From Lithospermum erythrorhizon (lineage: Eukaryota; Streptophyta; Magnoliopsida; Boraginales; Boraginaceae): DNA of 64,000 nt. The translations under genes and the position numbers were made by a program. Of this stretch, positions 49,550-62,906 are shown piece by piece (positions within the stretch are counted from its first letter, which is position 1; each line of letters starts with the position of its first letter). The notes below the pieces were generated by a model. The model was not told the origin of the DNA. It ran no database searches and saw nothing but the letters and a program-made list of their open reading frames with translations. Where the stretch lies: contig JADFUC010000107.1 of assembly GCA_019722365.1 (NCBI GenBank), positions 719,088 to 783,087 of the forward strand, read 5' to 3'.

Positions 49550-50231
49550 ACCCCTTATATGTGTGCCTTATCTTAATGAAGGAAATAATACTATATTTCA
49601 CAAGAATAAGTTCAAGTACAAATAAGAAACTATAAGAACTAGAATAAACAATATGCCTTGAATCACAAACTAATGCTTTCCTAAATACAATACTTTGTCT
49701 ATATAAAAGGTTGTATTGGTGGATAAGACAAGGCTAAAGATTATTGAATGAAGAGAAGATTAAACTTGTATGAGTATTTTGAGAGTACAAAATGAAATTG
49801 GAATGATAAGATTTTTCTAAGTATGAAAATAATCACCAACTCTCATCTTATAGCACAAAGTAACTTCTCACATATAAATGTGATGTGTCATGGTGATATG
49901 TACCTACTATGAGCATAAAAATATTTGTCATCATCAATGACATATGCTCAATGCAACTTTAAATACCCGAGCAATTTTAAATATGCGGCCACTAACATGT
50001 ACGTCCTCTGGCCGTCGGGCATCTGCGACACACCAAATGGGCTGGCTGGCCTTGAAATCACGGCACTGCAGCCGTTCCAACCATTTCCAATAGCGAATTT
50101 CTCTGGACGAAAGTGTCCATTTTTCGGCCTTAGTAACGACCATTTCCGAGGCCGTTGCTGAGGCCGTTTGGAGCTAATCCCGGACTGTTTTTGTGCCTTA
50201 ACCCATATGCATTACACAATTTTTTCTTACA
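49550..50231 (-). mobile_element. 3' LTR of a retrotransposon fragment
   Basis: The minus strand has a polypurine tract GTGGAGGAT (50232-50241) followed by TGTAAG, the LTR start. The LTR then contains a TATA-like TTTTATATAG at about 49705 in minus orientation. The partner LTR is not in the window. The left border is approximate. Confidence 0.5.
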
Positions 50232-51800
50232 ATCCTCCACAAGTTGTGTAATGTTATCTTCCTCATGATATATCAAGCATAAGCATCGGATGTAAAGACA
50301 TTGGACTCATACATGATGTAAATATTTCAAATCTTCAACGAAGTAGAATGCATCTTAGAGAGTTGGGCATTCGACTCCTAAATGTTGAAGACGGAAGCGT
50401 CACATAATATTCATTATAGTCTTCATCAAATAATCTTTGCGTACTATTAAAGGCCCGATGCGCGCCTGAGTAGTAAACATTTATAAATTGCAAAACTCTA
50501 CACTAATCGAAGTGGCCCGCCCATGTTTACAAGGTGGAGTCAGCTGTCAAGAGTTACTGGATGCATTCATCGGTAACATTATTGAACCATTAGTTTTTCA
50601 AACTAGATACTCTATTAAGATCATAGATCATCCTCAATTACAACGTAGTGACAAGCTTGAACTTAATGGAAAAGTTAAGCTCACGGGCACATAACTATGA
50701 CTTGTTATTACCATTGAATTCTCTTGTAGAAGCGATTTCTAAACGAAATTAGGTTTCCGTCACCTTCGATCTATTATTTTTTAGACATGCCATTACATAT
50801 TCTTTTCACTAAGTCTTTGGAAAGTATCGTTAAGCGAATGCCTTAAGGCTATCCAGACTTTACAAATGTTAAGGTGATCACCCATTTATCATCATCACAT
50901 AAGTATGTCGTGCTTATATGTCTAGACTTTCCATTATAGACATCGCTATAAGCTCGAGACAACGCTCTATTACGATGCAAAAGCGGCTATCATCGATTAT
51001 GGCCACAACCGTATTCATAGAAATTCCACTTAATCATTACGCTTCTTTATTCTTTGCACAAAACTTATGCACTTTGACTCCATGGTAGAATGTTTATGCA
51101 AGTTTGCTTCTTAGAGGCTAATCGCGCGCCACATATTGTAAAGATCCACATGAGAGGTAACTTTACAATCATCGTCTAGAGTTAACCAACTCGCATCACA
51201 TTATCCTTCTAATACCACTGGAAACTCACTATACACTAGACTATAGTCAACTTGTCTGGTGAAATGAAAACTCACGCATTCGCACAGCTTTACACTCGAG
51301 ATCAAGCAGTATTTACCAAGCTAATTGATATGATGGAGAAATAAAATCTGAACTCAAGTGTTTTTCAACACGTTGCCTTTGACTCACGTCTCAGATTTCT
51401 TTAGTTTCTTTAACCCCACATTTTCCATTCTTTTAGGTTGATTAAGTTTACACCATTTCCAACGATATGATAGGATCATAGCGAGCATGTTCCCAAAGAA
51501 CTCAACTTGAATAGACTCGACAATTTTGTTAATCTCTAAGCTCGATAATTCGATAAGCCTTTGAATTTAGAAACTTATACCAACAAAACAGCTTAACATC
51601 CCTCACAGGACCAAATACTTTTGTTGGAATTTAGGATCTTGTAATGCAATGCTTGACGCTTTGGGGAGAATTATCGATGTTGGGCTCCTTAGTACTTAAC
51701 TCTGTATGGTGAAGTCTTAACTTCCTAAAAGTTATTCTCTTATAGATGCGGCATTAAAAGAGCTTGACTCACAAATCATTTTCTAAACCGAGTTTTAAAC
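50232..51800 (-). mobile_element. Decayed interior of the retrotransposon fragment
   Basis: Lies upstream, in minus orientation, of the LTR at 49550-50231 and so should be the 3' part of pol. I could not read a conserved motif with confidence. It stops near 51800 where CACTA-type repeats begin. Confidence 0.35.
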
Positions 51801-51829
51801 TGACATTGCATTAGATAACATTGGTTTAG

Positions 51830-53834
51830 GTAGCATTTTTGTAATACGCTATCTTAGTATTACTTAGGTAGCGCTTTCTTTATCTTAGGTAGCACTTTTT
51901 TTTCAAACGCTACCATGATCTTGTCAAAGTAACGCTTTTTTTTTTTTTCGAACACTACCTATGCTTTTACTTAAATAGCGCTTGCATAATAAGGTAGCGC
52001 TACATATATTAGGTACCATTTCGTAAAAATGTTCCCCAAGTTGTTTTCAAAGTAAGGTAGCACTTATTTTAAAAACGCTATCCAACTTGTTACTAAGGTA
52101 GTGCTTTTATTAAATGATATCCAAGTTCTCATTATGGTAGCACTTATATATATTAGGTAACATTTTAAAAATAATAATTCAAATTATTTTCGAACAATGA
52201 TATCACTTAATTTAAGAATGTTGCCCAAATTGTTACTCCGTATACTATGTAATATTTTGCTGAACTATATTAGAGTTATAGTACCACTAGATAACCTCTT
52301 CATCTATCACGTAGTAGCTATTATTACTCCATGTATGCCAAAACTAACACTTCACGCTTCCTTTATCAACAAAAGTTAACCCACGTCTTCCAAATGAAGA
52401 AACTAATCACATTTTTTTCCGCTCCTACTATATGATTGTTACCTCACAAGAGTAGAAGATGATTGTTATGAAAACAATAGCAACTTAAACCTATCATGTG
52501 CCAAAATCATGCTCAAGGGTACGTATATGATAATATACCGCCAATTATATATAATAGTTGAGAAAGGTATATATGGTTACAAATTTTTGGTTTGATTATT
52601 ATTTTCAATTATGAGTTTTGTTTATGTTTTGTCAAGAACTTTATATTTTTAATGGTTGCAATTGTGGGAGGGACATATGAGAGCGAGATGTCACCTGATG
52701 GATTAAGATCTTCTTTTTTCCTATTATTTTTCATACTCTAATAAATTCAAAGCTTTTGTATTTTTATATTGACATAATTTAATGGACTAATTATATTTTT
52801 TTTTTCATTTTCTGTTTTTCTCTGTATCTGAATTTGCAGAGAATCAATATCAACCATTTTTTTCTACGAGCTTCTGCTAAGGTAATAAGTCAAAGGTAAT
52901 TAATGAGCTAGTTTGCATAGTTGTATTTTAATGCTACTATAAACTATATGGATTGTCTTCTTTTTTTAGTGCCTGAAGCTGGATCATGATTATGAATGTG
53001 GATACTATGTTAGGCTTTACATAGAAGATATTTTGATATATGATAAAACCAACATACTTTTGAATGAGAGTATTTCAATTTAATATAAACTTATTATTAT
53101 GATAATTTTAGTAATATATGAAGTTTATTTATAATAATATTTTAATTTTTTCGATAGAATTTCTTGATCCCAAGAAAAGATAAGTGTTCTTACAATAAAG
53201 AGTCATATTTCGACAATGATAGGCTGGATACCTATGAAATCTGGCCCGGATAGTTATGAAATTATTTTCTTTAATCAAAATATATACTTAACATCAATCA
53301 AGAACCATTGGATTGTAGATTTTGATCTTTGTATGTACTATTTATGTATTGAAATTTGTTAGTTGTTTTGTAAAGTTTACTTCATGTGAGATTTTTTTAT
53401 ACTATTATTAAAAGATGATAGGTTTATAGGTGATTTAGGATATCATGATTGATTTGTTTGTATAAAAAATCAAATTCACTTATAAATGTGTTACGACTGC
53501 AATAAACTCGAACAACAAATTTTTTTAAAAGATAGCATTTTATCGACTAGTAAGGTATCATATAAAAAGTGTTACCTTACAATGTCTTAGCACTTATTTT
53601 AACAAATGTAGCGCTTTATGGGCCACTAACATGGCATTGAAAAGAAACAATACCTTATAGGTTACTTACTGAGTTGACTACTAAGGTAGCATTTAGAAGA
53701 CCCTTACCTTATAGTAACACTAAGGTAGCACATCGCAAAAGTGATACCTAAGTAAATAGTCACCTGGGTTACACCCCCAAGCGCTACATAAATTAATTTT
53801 TGAGCGCTACCTAAGTTGATTTTTTGTAGTAGTG
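51830..53834. mobile_element. CACTA transposon, right part with sub-terminal repeats
   Basis: Ends at 53834 with TTTTTTGTAGTAGTG, the inverse of a CACTACTACAAAAAA terminus. AGGTAGCGCTTTT-like words occur in arrays at 51830-52165 and 53520-53815 in both orientations, typical CACTA sub-terminal repeats. Their core (TAGGTAGCGC) differs from that at 48765-48985 (CTTAGACGGCGC). The two ends therefore probably come from different subfamilies. The middle (52380-53500) has no recognisable gene. Confidence 0.6.
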
Positions 53835-56800
53835 TCAAGTATAATATATATTAACTTTTTATAATCAAACCAAACATAAACCCAAACCAAAAATGTGAAA
53901 TCTCATAAAATTATAGAAACTTTAAATTTATTATTTTTAGAAATCACAGCTTAATAAGTTGTTTCTCATCAAAAATCAAATAAATACAAATGATATATCA
54001 AAAGTAAAAAATAATTGTACGAAATCCAAAAAATAATAATTGATGAAATAAATTTATTATTTTCATTTTAAATTTTTATTTATTTTTATTTTATTTCATA
54101 CTTAACTAAACAATTTCTAAAATATCAATATAAATACCAAAAAAAGTTCAAAGATTTAATTAAAAATTGTATATATCATCGATCGACTAAATAATTGATA
54201 AAAATCTTATCTTATAAATTTCCTATAAAATAAAAATCTATTTTTATTTTCTTATTAAATTCATACTTTTGTTATATATTTATTTAAACAAGAAATAAAA
54301 ATAATAGTTTAATATTTTGAAAAATTCTTAATACTTTACTATATTCATATACATAGTAATGATAATATTAACATAAAAATCTTAATAAATAATAACCATA
54401 TCACAATACTATATTATGAAAATTGAAGATTATAACAATAACATTTTGAATTAAATATATAAATGGTGAATAAATAAAATGACTCAACATTAGCTTTATT
54501 TGATGTGTTTTTGTTATATAAAAATTCAAGCCATCAATATATTCAAGTTTGTTTGATGTGTTTATTTAGTTTTATGATAAATATTTCAAAAATAGGACAA
54601 AAAGATGTTAATGTATAAAAATGGAAGGAGAAGTTGGCCATAAGGAAAAAAAATGAAGACTAATAGGAGGCAATACAGTGAGCATGTATACTATTTATAT
54701 TCAAGGCTAGTGTCCAATTACTAAAGCTCAAGTTCAATATCTTTATAGCTTCAGAATGTTTTGAGCTTATACTTCTATCTACTATTTGTTAAACAGGCTA
54801 AGCTGATAGTGTGTTATAAAACTATTTTTAGAAATTCTAATATTTCATAATCATGCTAGGCTAAGCTGATAATGTGTTATAAAACTATTTTTAGAAATTC
54901 TAATATTTCATATTCATGCTTACACACTTCCATTTAAAAAGTATAGTAATAATATTATTTATCATATAATCTTTATTTAAGTATAATATAGCTAAGAAAT
55001 TTAATTAAACTAATATAACTCTTACTTATTTAAAACTTATGTTTTGAAAATATCTTTTTTCTTCTTCATATATTTGTATGAAAAATAGGTATAGACGTAT
55101 AGTTCATATTGAACTAATTTATTTAAAATTACTATCAATTGAATATTTACTCATATTTATTTAATACTTTTCATCATAAGATTAAAAATAATACAAAAAT
55201 ATTGGAAGTATAAACTAAGAACTTGAAATTAGTTTGTGTTAGTAAGACTCCAAATTATTTCACCTAAAATTGTGCTTTTATTAATATTTTTCAAAAATTC
55301 AAAACAAATACCAAAAAAATCTGAAATTTTTACTAAATAGTTTCTGAATGCCAAAATCTATTAAATATTTAAAAAATTGTATTTTTTGTTTATGTGATGT
55401 TATTCAAGTTGTTAGTGCTGTTTCCGGGGAGTTCATTTTATTTAATGTTAGTAGTTTCCATTTTCCTTATCATACTTTGTTTAAAAAAAAACATAATATA
55501 ATGGGATTGAAGGAGTTTTTAATTATCGATATATGTTTTATAATATTTTATGTTTATCAATATATGTAATTTTATGTGCTAACGCTAACAAGTCAAATAT
55601 GTCATGTATCATTTAACCTCTATGTTTATTTGATCAGTTAATAAACAAAGTTCAGGCAAATAGCAACTTGTAAATATATGCATATTAAATAAATATTTTT
55701 GACCAATTTTTTTTATTAACTTAGGTAGTGAAAATTCTTTTTGAGAACCAATTATCCATAATATAACTAAGACTTGAAAGAGAATATTGTGGTATGAGAT
55801 ATCTATAGCTATATATAGCTATATATTGCCGGTTACCGAGTGAGCAAAACGTGGAGGCCCACATTTTTAAGCCGAAATTTATTATTCCCAAAATGTCCCT
55901 TAATTGGTCTGATCTTGATTCCTTACTCACATGAGATAAGTAGTTTTATGGTGTATAGACCACAAATTCATTTGAATTTTGTCCTTCTAATAATAGGGTA
56001 GTTGAGTTGAGTTTATGGTAAAGGTAATGCATAAATTTGTGTTCATGAATTCAATAATTTTATTTCATTAAATAAATTATATATTTTGATTTTTAATAAT
56101 CAAAATTAACAAATATATTTTATCCTTAATTAACAAAAATAAATTTATTTTGAATCTTATAATAATAAGCCACGTTGAAAAAATCCATCTTGTATAATAT
56201 TTTCACAATGTATATCATTATTTATTAGTTTGCACAGACAATAATTGGACCCAAATAAATAGTACAGAATTATGGATAACTTATTAAATATATGAAGTAA
56301 TGTAACACGATGAATAAAATAGAAATATATTAATACTTAAAATATTTTAAATTCCTCAATCAATAGGGATCAATTTGATAATTAGTACAAAAATTAAATT
56401 AGTACGTTATCAAATATATAAATTCATTTAAGTTGAGGTTAATATGTTGACACCTGGATGCAATACGATTTTATACGGGGTACATTGTTATTCTATAAAG
56501 AAAAATCGGCTAAGCAAAATGGATAGTGCTTACAATTTCGAACGTATTTCTGAGACTTTATATAATTTTTATGTTTTCATTGAAACTTGTACTATTTTTG
56601 TAGTTTATTGTCAGACCAAATGAATATTAAACTCATCTAATAACATGAATAATACTTTTTTATTCTATGCAAATTTGTTAGAATTGACTCAAATCTTTAA
56701 AAAAATCACATTTTGAGCATACTTCGAAAGTTTTTACATATGAAGAAGCATTGTTCTCAGTTTTTCTGTTTCTTCAATACATTTAAGTGATTGGTCCTTG

Positions 56801-57200
56801 TGGGATGTTATCACTTTAAATCACTTGTTACAAAAATGATTTTACAACTTTATTTAAAAATTTCTCTCCAAAAGTCATTGTTATAAGTTTCGACGCAACC
56901 CATTTTTGTTTGCAAATAATTTTTTAAATCCTCAAAATTTTAGGAGATATTGTAATATTTTCAACTAACCATTATTGAATATTTACAAGAAGAAAAATAA
57001 TCACACAAAGATTATAGACTTTGTATACCTTAACCTTTACATTTAGAATATTTTTATTACCTTTAAAGGAAATAAGATTGTGATATTATAAATAAATACA
57101 TGTGTGCATGATAACACATTATTCAAGAAAATTATCTCTAATTGAAAAAATGAAACTCTTTTTGACATAAACTCTTAATCGATTTTCAAATATTTTCATT
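53835..57200. other. AT-rich intergenic region
   Basis: No gene recognised. It contains a 63-bp tandem duplication (54795-54920) and a palindromic AGCTATATATAGCT near 55810. The 69-73-codon frames at 55348 and 55721 lack any domain. Confidence 0.55.
54795..54920. repeat. 63-bp tandem duplication
   Basis: Two adjacent copies starting AGGCTAAGCTGATA, at 54795-54857 and 54858-54920, differing at two or three bases. Confidence 0.92.
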
Positions 57201-58198
57201 CAACATATTATTATATGAATGAATTATACATCCATGTTATGTAATTAACAATCAGATTGTAAGACAAGAACTACCTTATTCAATCAATTGCTTAATTTAT
57301 TCCAGAAAATAAGTAAACTAGCTCCCACTGAATCTTGCATTGTTCAGTTTCTTCTTCGATCTCGTGAAATCAAACTTTGATTTAATCACAGAAGAATATA
57401 TCAATTACGAGATGCTTGCTCAAGTTCACATGTGGATCCTTAAGCTTGCATGAATCTCTTAGGTCCTTTAGGACATGCAAAGCCGAAAGACAATGATTAC
57501 AATCACGCTCTTTAACTGTAAGTTACTAAGGCGCCCTTACATCCAACCGGCCGGTTCCCAACCATGGAATCAGTGATGGCTAAGATTATCATGATATAGT
57601 TCATACCCAGTTGTAGCAAAAAATGGGGTTTAAGCCTTTTGCCATAAGCTTTTCCTTGAAACTATGTACATTACGATCTAGGTCTAGATTCTTCTCAAAT
57701 ACCCACTTACACTCAGTGGTCGAACCCCACTAGTTAAGTGCAACAAGGACAAAACCTCATTTTGCTATTTATAAAGACTATTTTATTTATATGTTATCCA
57801 TTCTCCGATCATCAAGTGTGCTTAAACACAATTAAAGGCATAAAAACATCTATCTATTAGTGTAAACATTACCAACAATACAAATTGACCTGCAATGTTG
57901 TATCGAAGTTCTGCTTTCTTCAGCTTACTCTCCGAGCATACTGACTCAAATTCTATTCATGAATTACCTGGCTGATTAGTAAGTTCCACATGCTGACAAC
58001 CTGGCTCATGACACTATTTCACATTCAGCCTTAAGACCAACAACTCCATCCATTCCTCAGAATTCATAGTTATCTCTATTCTCTTTAAAGTTACTACAAA
58101 AGTTTATTCAATCTCTCACAATACTCTTAGAAACCCCAATACTATTACTGATTCCAGCTATGTGTTGGACGCCGATGTACAACACATGATCCTGACAT

Positions 58199-58475
58199 GG
58201 TGAATCATATTACCACATGTAATAGATTCACCAATCACACGAGTCCTTACTAAGGGAACGAATCCTCTAATAGAGAGTCAGCCTTCGTCAATAAGAGAAT
58301 CTGGCTCATCATAATTTAATCGACATGAATACGGTGAATCATATTACCATGTAATAGATTCCAACGACTCTCAATCACGTAAGGTCCTTATTGCGGAACT
58401 AATTCTCTACGTAGTAGCTGGCTTGTCAATAAAGAGAGAATCTTTCTATCATAAAATTTTAATCTATAATAGATT
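58199..58475. repeat. Imperfect tandem duplication, period about 134 bp
   Basis: GGTGAATCATATTACCA starts both units (58199 and 58333). Later blocks (GTAATAGATTC, GTCCTTA, AATTCTCTA-like, GTCAATAA, AGAGAATCT) recur in the same order. Confidence 0.8.
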
Positions 58476-59460
58476 ATATTCACCTCAATCTTCATGACAC
58501 ATTACGGTTAACAAACAAATGTCATTTAAGCTTATATTTCAGATCAACCTTTTTAAGGAACTCACACCATCCTCACACTTGACTCTTTTTTGATTTCAAT
58601 CAAGATATCAAAATAAAGATTCTAACTTCATTATACTGTATCTCAAGTTTGCAACTTGGATACTGATAGTATAATCGTTTTTCCTTCTTATTCTCGTTTG
58701 AGATGTGAACTTCCAATAACAATGTCAAGTATCTATCATCACCGATCATTACTTAGGAACATTCTTTGAATCACTCACTTAAACACACATGTTACAACAC
58801 GTGGGTAATCAATAAGAAAAAGTTTGAAATAGACATGTGCATAGTCAACCAATGAATACGTTCAACATGGTCGAAACCAAATGTTTGATTCATTTATGAC
58901 TATATGTTCATTTAATGGAAACACGTTTCTTACTTCTGATGAATCACCATCTAGAAGGTAAATAGAGTGAGTTCTATACTGAATTGTATTAAAAATTCTT
59001 ATTTCACTGGATGATCTTAAGTCATCTATCGAAAAGGATTTATTCATATCATCATTTGCATTAGGCATTAACAATGCAACAGGAATTCTCACATAATATT
59101 CCTAATATAATCGAAGGGTTCTAACATTAGATTGCTATCACCTAAGGAGCCGTTTGACTACATTCAAGTCATATATTTATTTCCACCCTTTATAATTCAT
59201 AATGAAGATATTATACATACAAAATTGTAATTCTATAGTAGATGGAAATAAATACCAGTTTCCTTCTGGTTATGTACATGATGACATAATCTCAACATTA
59301 GACCCCGTGTTAAATTATGTCTACTTCAGTGACACAATATTAACTTGTCCATTCGAGACGTTTCAAAGTTTGTTTGTCAAACATAACTCTTGAGTTGTCT
59401 CACAGTTGAGTATGAATAAATTTAATTTAAAGGTAGGTGCAATAACTTTCAATATGTGAA

Positions 59461-59690
59461 AATATTTTATTCTTTGTGTTTCAACCACGTTAAACACGAC
59501 CATTACTTATATCACTCAACTAATGACACATCTAAGGTTCGAATGATAATTCTTTTGGCATAAGAAATCGAAAGATTTTATCCATTGTGTTTTAACTTCG
59601 GTAAACACAATTCCTTACTTACATAGCTTAGCAAGTACGCTTTTAAGGACAAAATGATGACTCATTCTTCAGATATAAGGTTACTCATGA
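59461..59690. repeat. Diverged tandem duplication, period about 112 bp
   Basis: The blocks TTTGTGTTTCAACC ... GTTAAACACGACC and ATTGTGTTTTAACTT ... GTAAACACAATT recur in the same order, with later weaker matches. Confidence 0.55.
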
Positions 59691-60552
59691 CAATGATACT
59701 TTTGATTCTGAATTTGATAGTATTCATATGGTCCTTCCCATATTCTTATCAATTCTGATGTATCATTTAATGACTTATATAACTGATCAACTTGTATGTG
59801 TTCATACAAACTTAATCAAGATTAACGAACCTCCTACTAAGTCTACTATGAGTTTACTTAGTTCATCTTTTCAAGATTGAGTTTAAGTCTTGTTAAAGTC
59901 ATTTCCACAAGTATCGCTCAATTATTTGTTATTCAAATTTCGTTTGGATATGGAAAACCGTCGTTTTTCTTTTGGGGCAAACGGGACGGAAATGGGACGA
60001 AATGGACGAAAATTTTTAGAATCACTTGATTTTCGCCTAGAACATCAATTCTATGCTAATATTAGGTGAACATAAAAAAAACTCGAACGGTTCAAGCCAA
60101 TATCATGTCTTTCTAAGCAGCACGAATGAAATTCTCTTCTGACCTAATCACCTGGATACTGTATGGAAACGGTGTGTATGCATATTAAATATGACATCCA
60201 TTTATACTCATATAGTCCATGAAAAATAGTTTGAAATTCTAAACCATCCACGGGGATGAATCACAGGTTTTATAATGAAGTCACCTAACATTATACAAGA
60301 AAGCTCAATTATCTTTGTTTGTACCTTTGTTTCGGCTACTACTATACTTGGCCTTCATAATCATGATTTAAACCATGCGAAGTCAAAACGCAGTCAAAGA
60401 CACTAGCGCTTTAGCCACAATGGTATCAGCGATTTTGATAGCAAATCATTTCACAGATATGAGATTTTATCAAATCTCTCTTTCTATTTCGCTATTATTA
60501 AATATCATTCTTCGTGCCTAATGTTTGAAATGATAAATTTAATCATTAACTT

Positions 60553-60752
60553 CAAACTATAGCCCTTCGTGCACTCAACTTTACAAGTGGTGTGCTAACT
60601 AAACAGACAATATTCCTTGTCCAGTTATACAAACCACAAGATTATGCTTCATCAAACTATAGCCCTTCGCACTCAACTTTACAAGTGGCGTGCTAACTAA
60701 AACGTAATAAATATTGCTTGTCCAAATATACAAACCACAATATAACATATTA
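60553..60752. repeat. Tandem duplication, period 100 bp
   Basis: CAAACTATAGCCCTTCG begins at 60553 and again at 60653. CACTCAACTTTACAAGTGG, GTGCTAACTAAA and TACAAACCACAA recur in both units. Confidence 0.88.
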
Positions 60753-62892
60753 GTCTTTTGGTAAAGATCATCACCTTCGATTGAGATCAAAATTTAATCA
60801 TCTCTTAATCATATCACATGACGTGTTAACTTGAACCTTAGTTCAGGTAACATGTCCATATGATTAATCCAAGTTTTAAATAACTGTGGTATTCATTACT
60901 TGTCTTTTATTAGCATATAACCATCTTCAATGGTTTAATGAAGGAAATCATCAACATGTATAACATTATATTACCACAAGTCTTATGTATTTCTCCTTAA
61001 TTTGTTTTATTTCACATAATAAAGTTATATTTTAATTTGTCCAATTATCCGTGAAAAAATAGGTAAACGTAGTGTGCCAATCATAATAGGAAATATGCAA
61101 TTACCGATAGCGTAGTTCAAAAACAATCAAACATATTTTACAAATAAATGATAAAAATATTATACCCGTACTTCAAATCTCAAAAAATATACAAGGTATC
61201 CAAGATCCATTGTGGTTGGAATCGAAATGGCAACACTGCATACATTTTGAATCCCAAAGACAATCAGGATTAGATAATCAATTATGTATCACTTACACCC
61301 CCGGGTCACTAACACTTAATATACCCGATAGTGTGGTATCACCGAGCCTAACGTTAGTGGAAATCACCGTTGCTTACCACCAAACCAATACGTTACTTTG
61401 GAACGACTATCCGAAGCCCACAACGCTAAAGGAAATCACTTCAATATGATCCATTGTCATACCTATCACTTAATCGGTACACTTGCCATCACAAAGGCGC
61501 CTCAGAACATGATAAAGTCAGACAACTTTAAAATTGGCTTGATACTTTGCTTCAATTTAACGGAGATTAATATAGATTATTATTTACGATAATAGCACAT
61601 ACCCAAGAATACGCACATCATGAATAATAGCAAATAATACATATTCAAGAGATATATTATTTAATCTCTAAAATACAATAGACCTATTACAATACTTTAC
61701 AAAGTGTAATACTAACAGTAAGACCCTATTTCAAGATTTTGTCGCAAACGCACTCTCAGATTCTCGAAACTTTCAAGCTTGCCAAATGTCATCCCGCGAA
61801 GTCAGCCATCTTCAATGCCTCCACAACAAAGACACGACATTAACCTAATCAAGAGAATAAAGGTGCTTCAGGGGTAAAATAAAATAAATAAATACGACTT
61901 AGCTTGGTCGGGTTACAATGAATAAGCGGTTCGCAGACCGTATTTAAATAAAATACAAAACTAGGTAATCTTAATATATCCCCTTCCATTCCCATTAAAA
62001 TATATTTAATACTAGATAAACGTTACCATATTTACCTCTTTCAATAAACTAATATTAATAGTATAAATATTAAAAGAGATTTGCTTGAATTAAATAAAAT
62101 ATCAATTAAATAAGATAATTACAATTATCAAATTTAAAGTATGATATTTATCAATAAAAACCGAAAATATAAAATATCATAGTTAACTAAATCCTAAATT
62201 AGGGTTTAAAATGGTTTGAGCATTTTGCAAAAAACCCTAGCCTCACAAAACGACTTAGGATGGATGGTGAACTGCCACCCTCCCTTGTAGGGGAGGAAGT
62301 TAGCTTTCCGTGGCTGCCGGAACCACCCCAAGAAATGGCTGGACGTTTGCGGCGGCGTCTTCGTTTTGGTGTTATTTTTTAAAATTTTACTTTTTAATTC
62401 AAACAACTTTTAAAATCATTTTTAAGGTCTTAAACAATTCCAAAAAATATGAAATTTGGAAGACAATTACTTCAAAATATTTTTGAACTAATCAATTGGA
62501 TTCACATCAAAATATTTTGCCAATAATTAATTATGCACATTTCAATAATTTAAACAATTTAATTTTGAAAATTATTTAAAAATAGTTAAACAATTCCAAA
62601 AATTATGAAAAACTTTCTGGGTACTTCTGTGACCTAGAACATTCTTCCAAAAATTTGGAATCAAAATTGTTTTGAGTTTAAGCCTTCCAAACACAAAAAT
62701 TATTTTAATATTCAACATAAACCAAATAAAAAGTTTTAAATCATGAAACACTTTATACTAATCATCAAAACACCAAAATATATAATTTTGATGTACTTGA
62801 ATATATGAACACATCCAAAAAATACATGGTACAAATTTCATATTTATATATAAAACATGACTAGAAATAGATCAAAATATATAAACAAAAGA

Positions 62893-62905
62893 GGCTTGGA
62901 TACCA
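62893..62905 (-). other. Primer-binding site of the Copia element
   Basis: The minus strand reads TGGTATCCAAGCC, close to the initiator tRNA-Met complement TGGTATCAGAGC used by plant Copia elements. It follows the LTR end with one base between. Confidence 0.65.
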
Positions 62906-62906
62906 C

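Larger units (their letters stand above)
57200..62892 (-). mobile_element. Decayed Copia element, internal region
   Basis: On the minus strand 57600-57725 encodes KWVFEKNLDLDRNVHSFKEK and LMAKG, the start of Copia reverse transcriptase ('KWVFKKK ... NV..YKARLVAKG'). At about 57270-57470 it is similar to 17930-18110 of another element. The interior is otherwise eroded and contains several tandem duplications (58199-58475, 59461-59690, 60553-60752). The order primer-binding site (62893-62905), interior, reverse transcriptase fits a minus-strand element. The rest of pol after 57540 is missing, so a large deletion is likely, and no 3' LTR was found. Confidence 0.6.

Noticed and set aside
49925..50161. 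78-codon plus and 69-codon minus frames
   Set aside because: They lie inside a putative LTR, overlap on opposite strands and show no domain.
48765..53834. A single 5-kb CACTA element
   Set aside because: Both ends fit CACTA, but flanking triplets and sub-terminal repeats disagree, so I describe the two ends separately.
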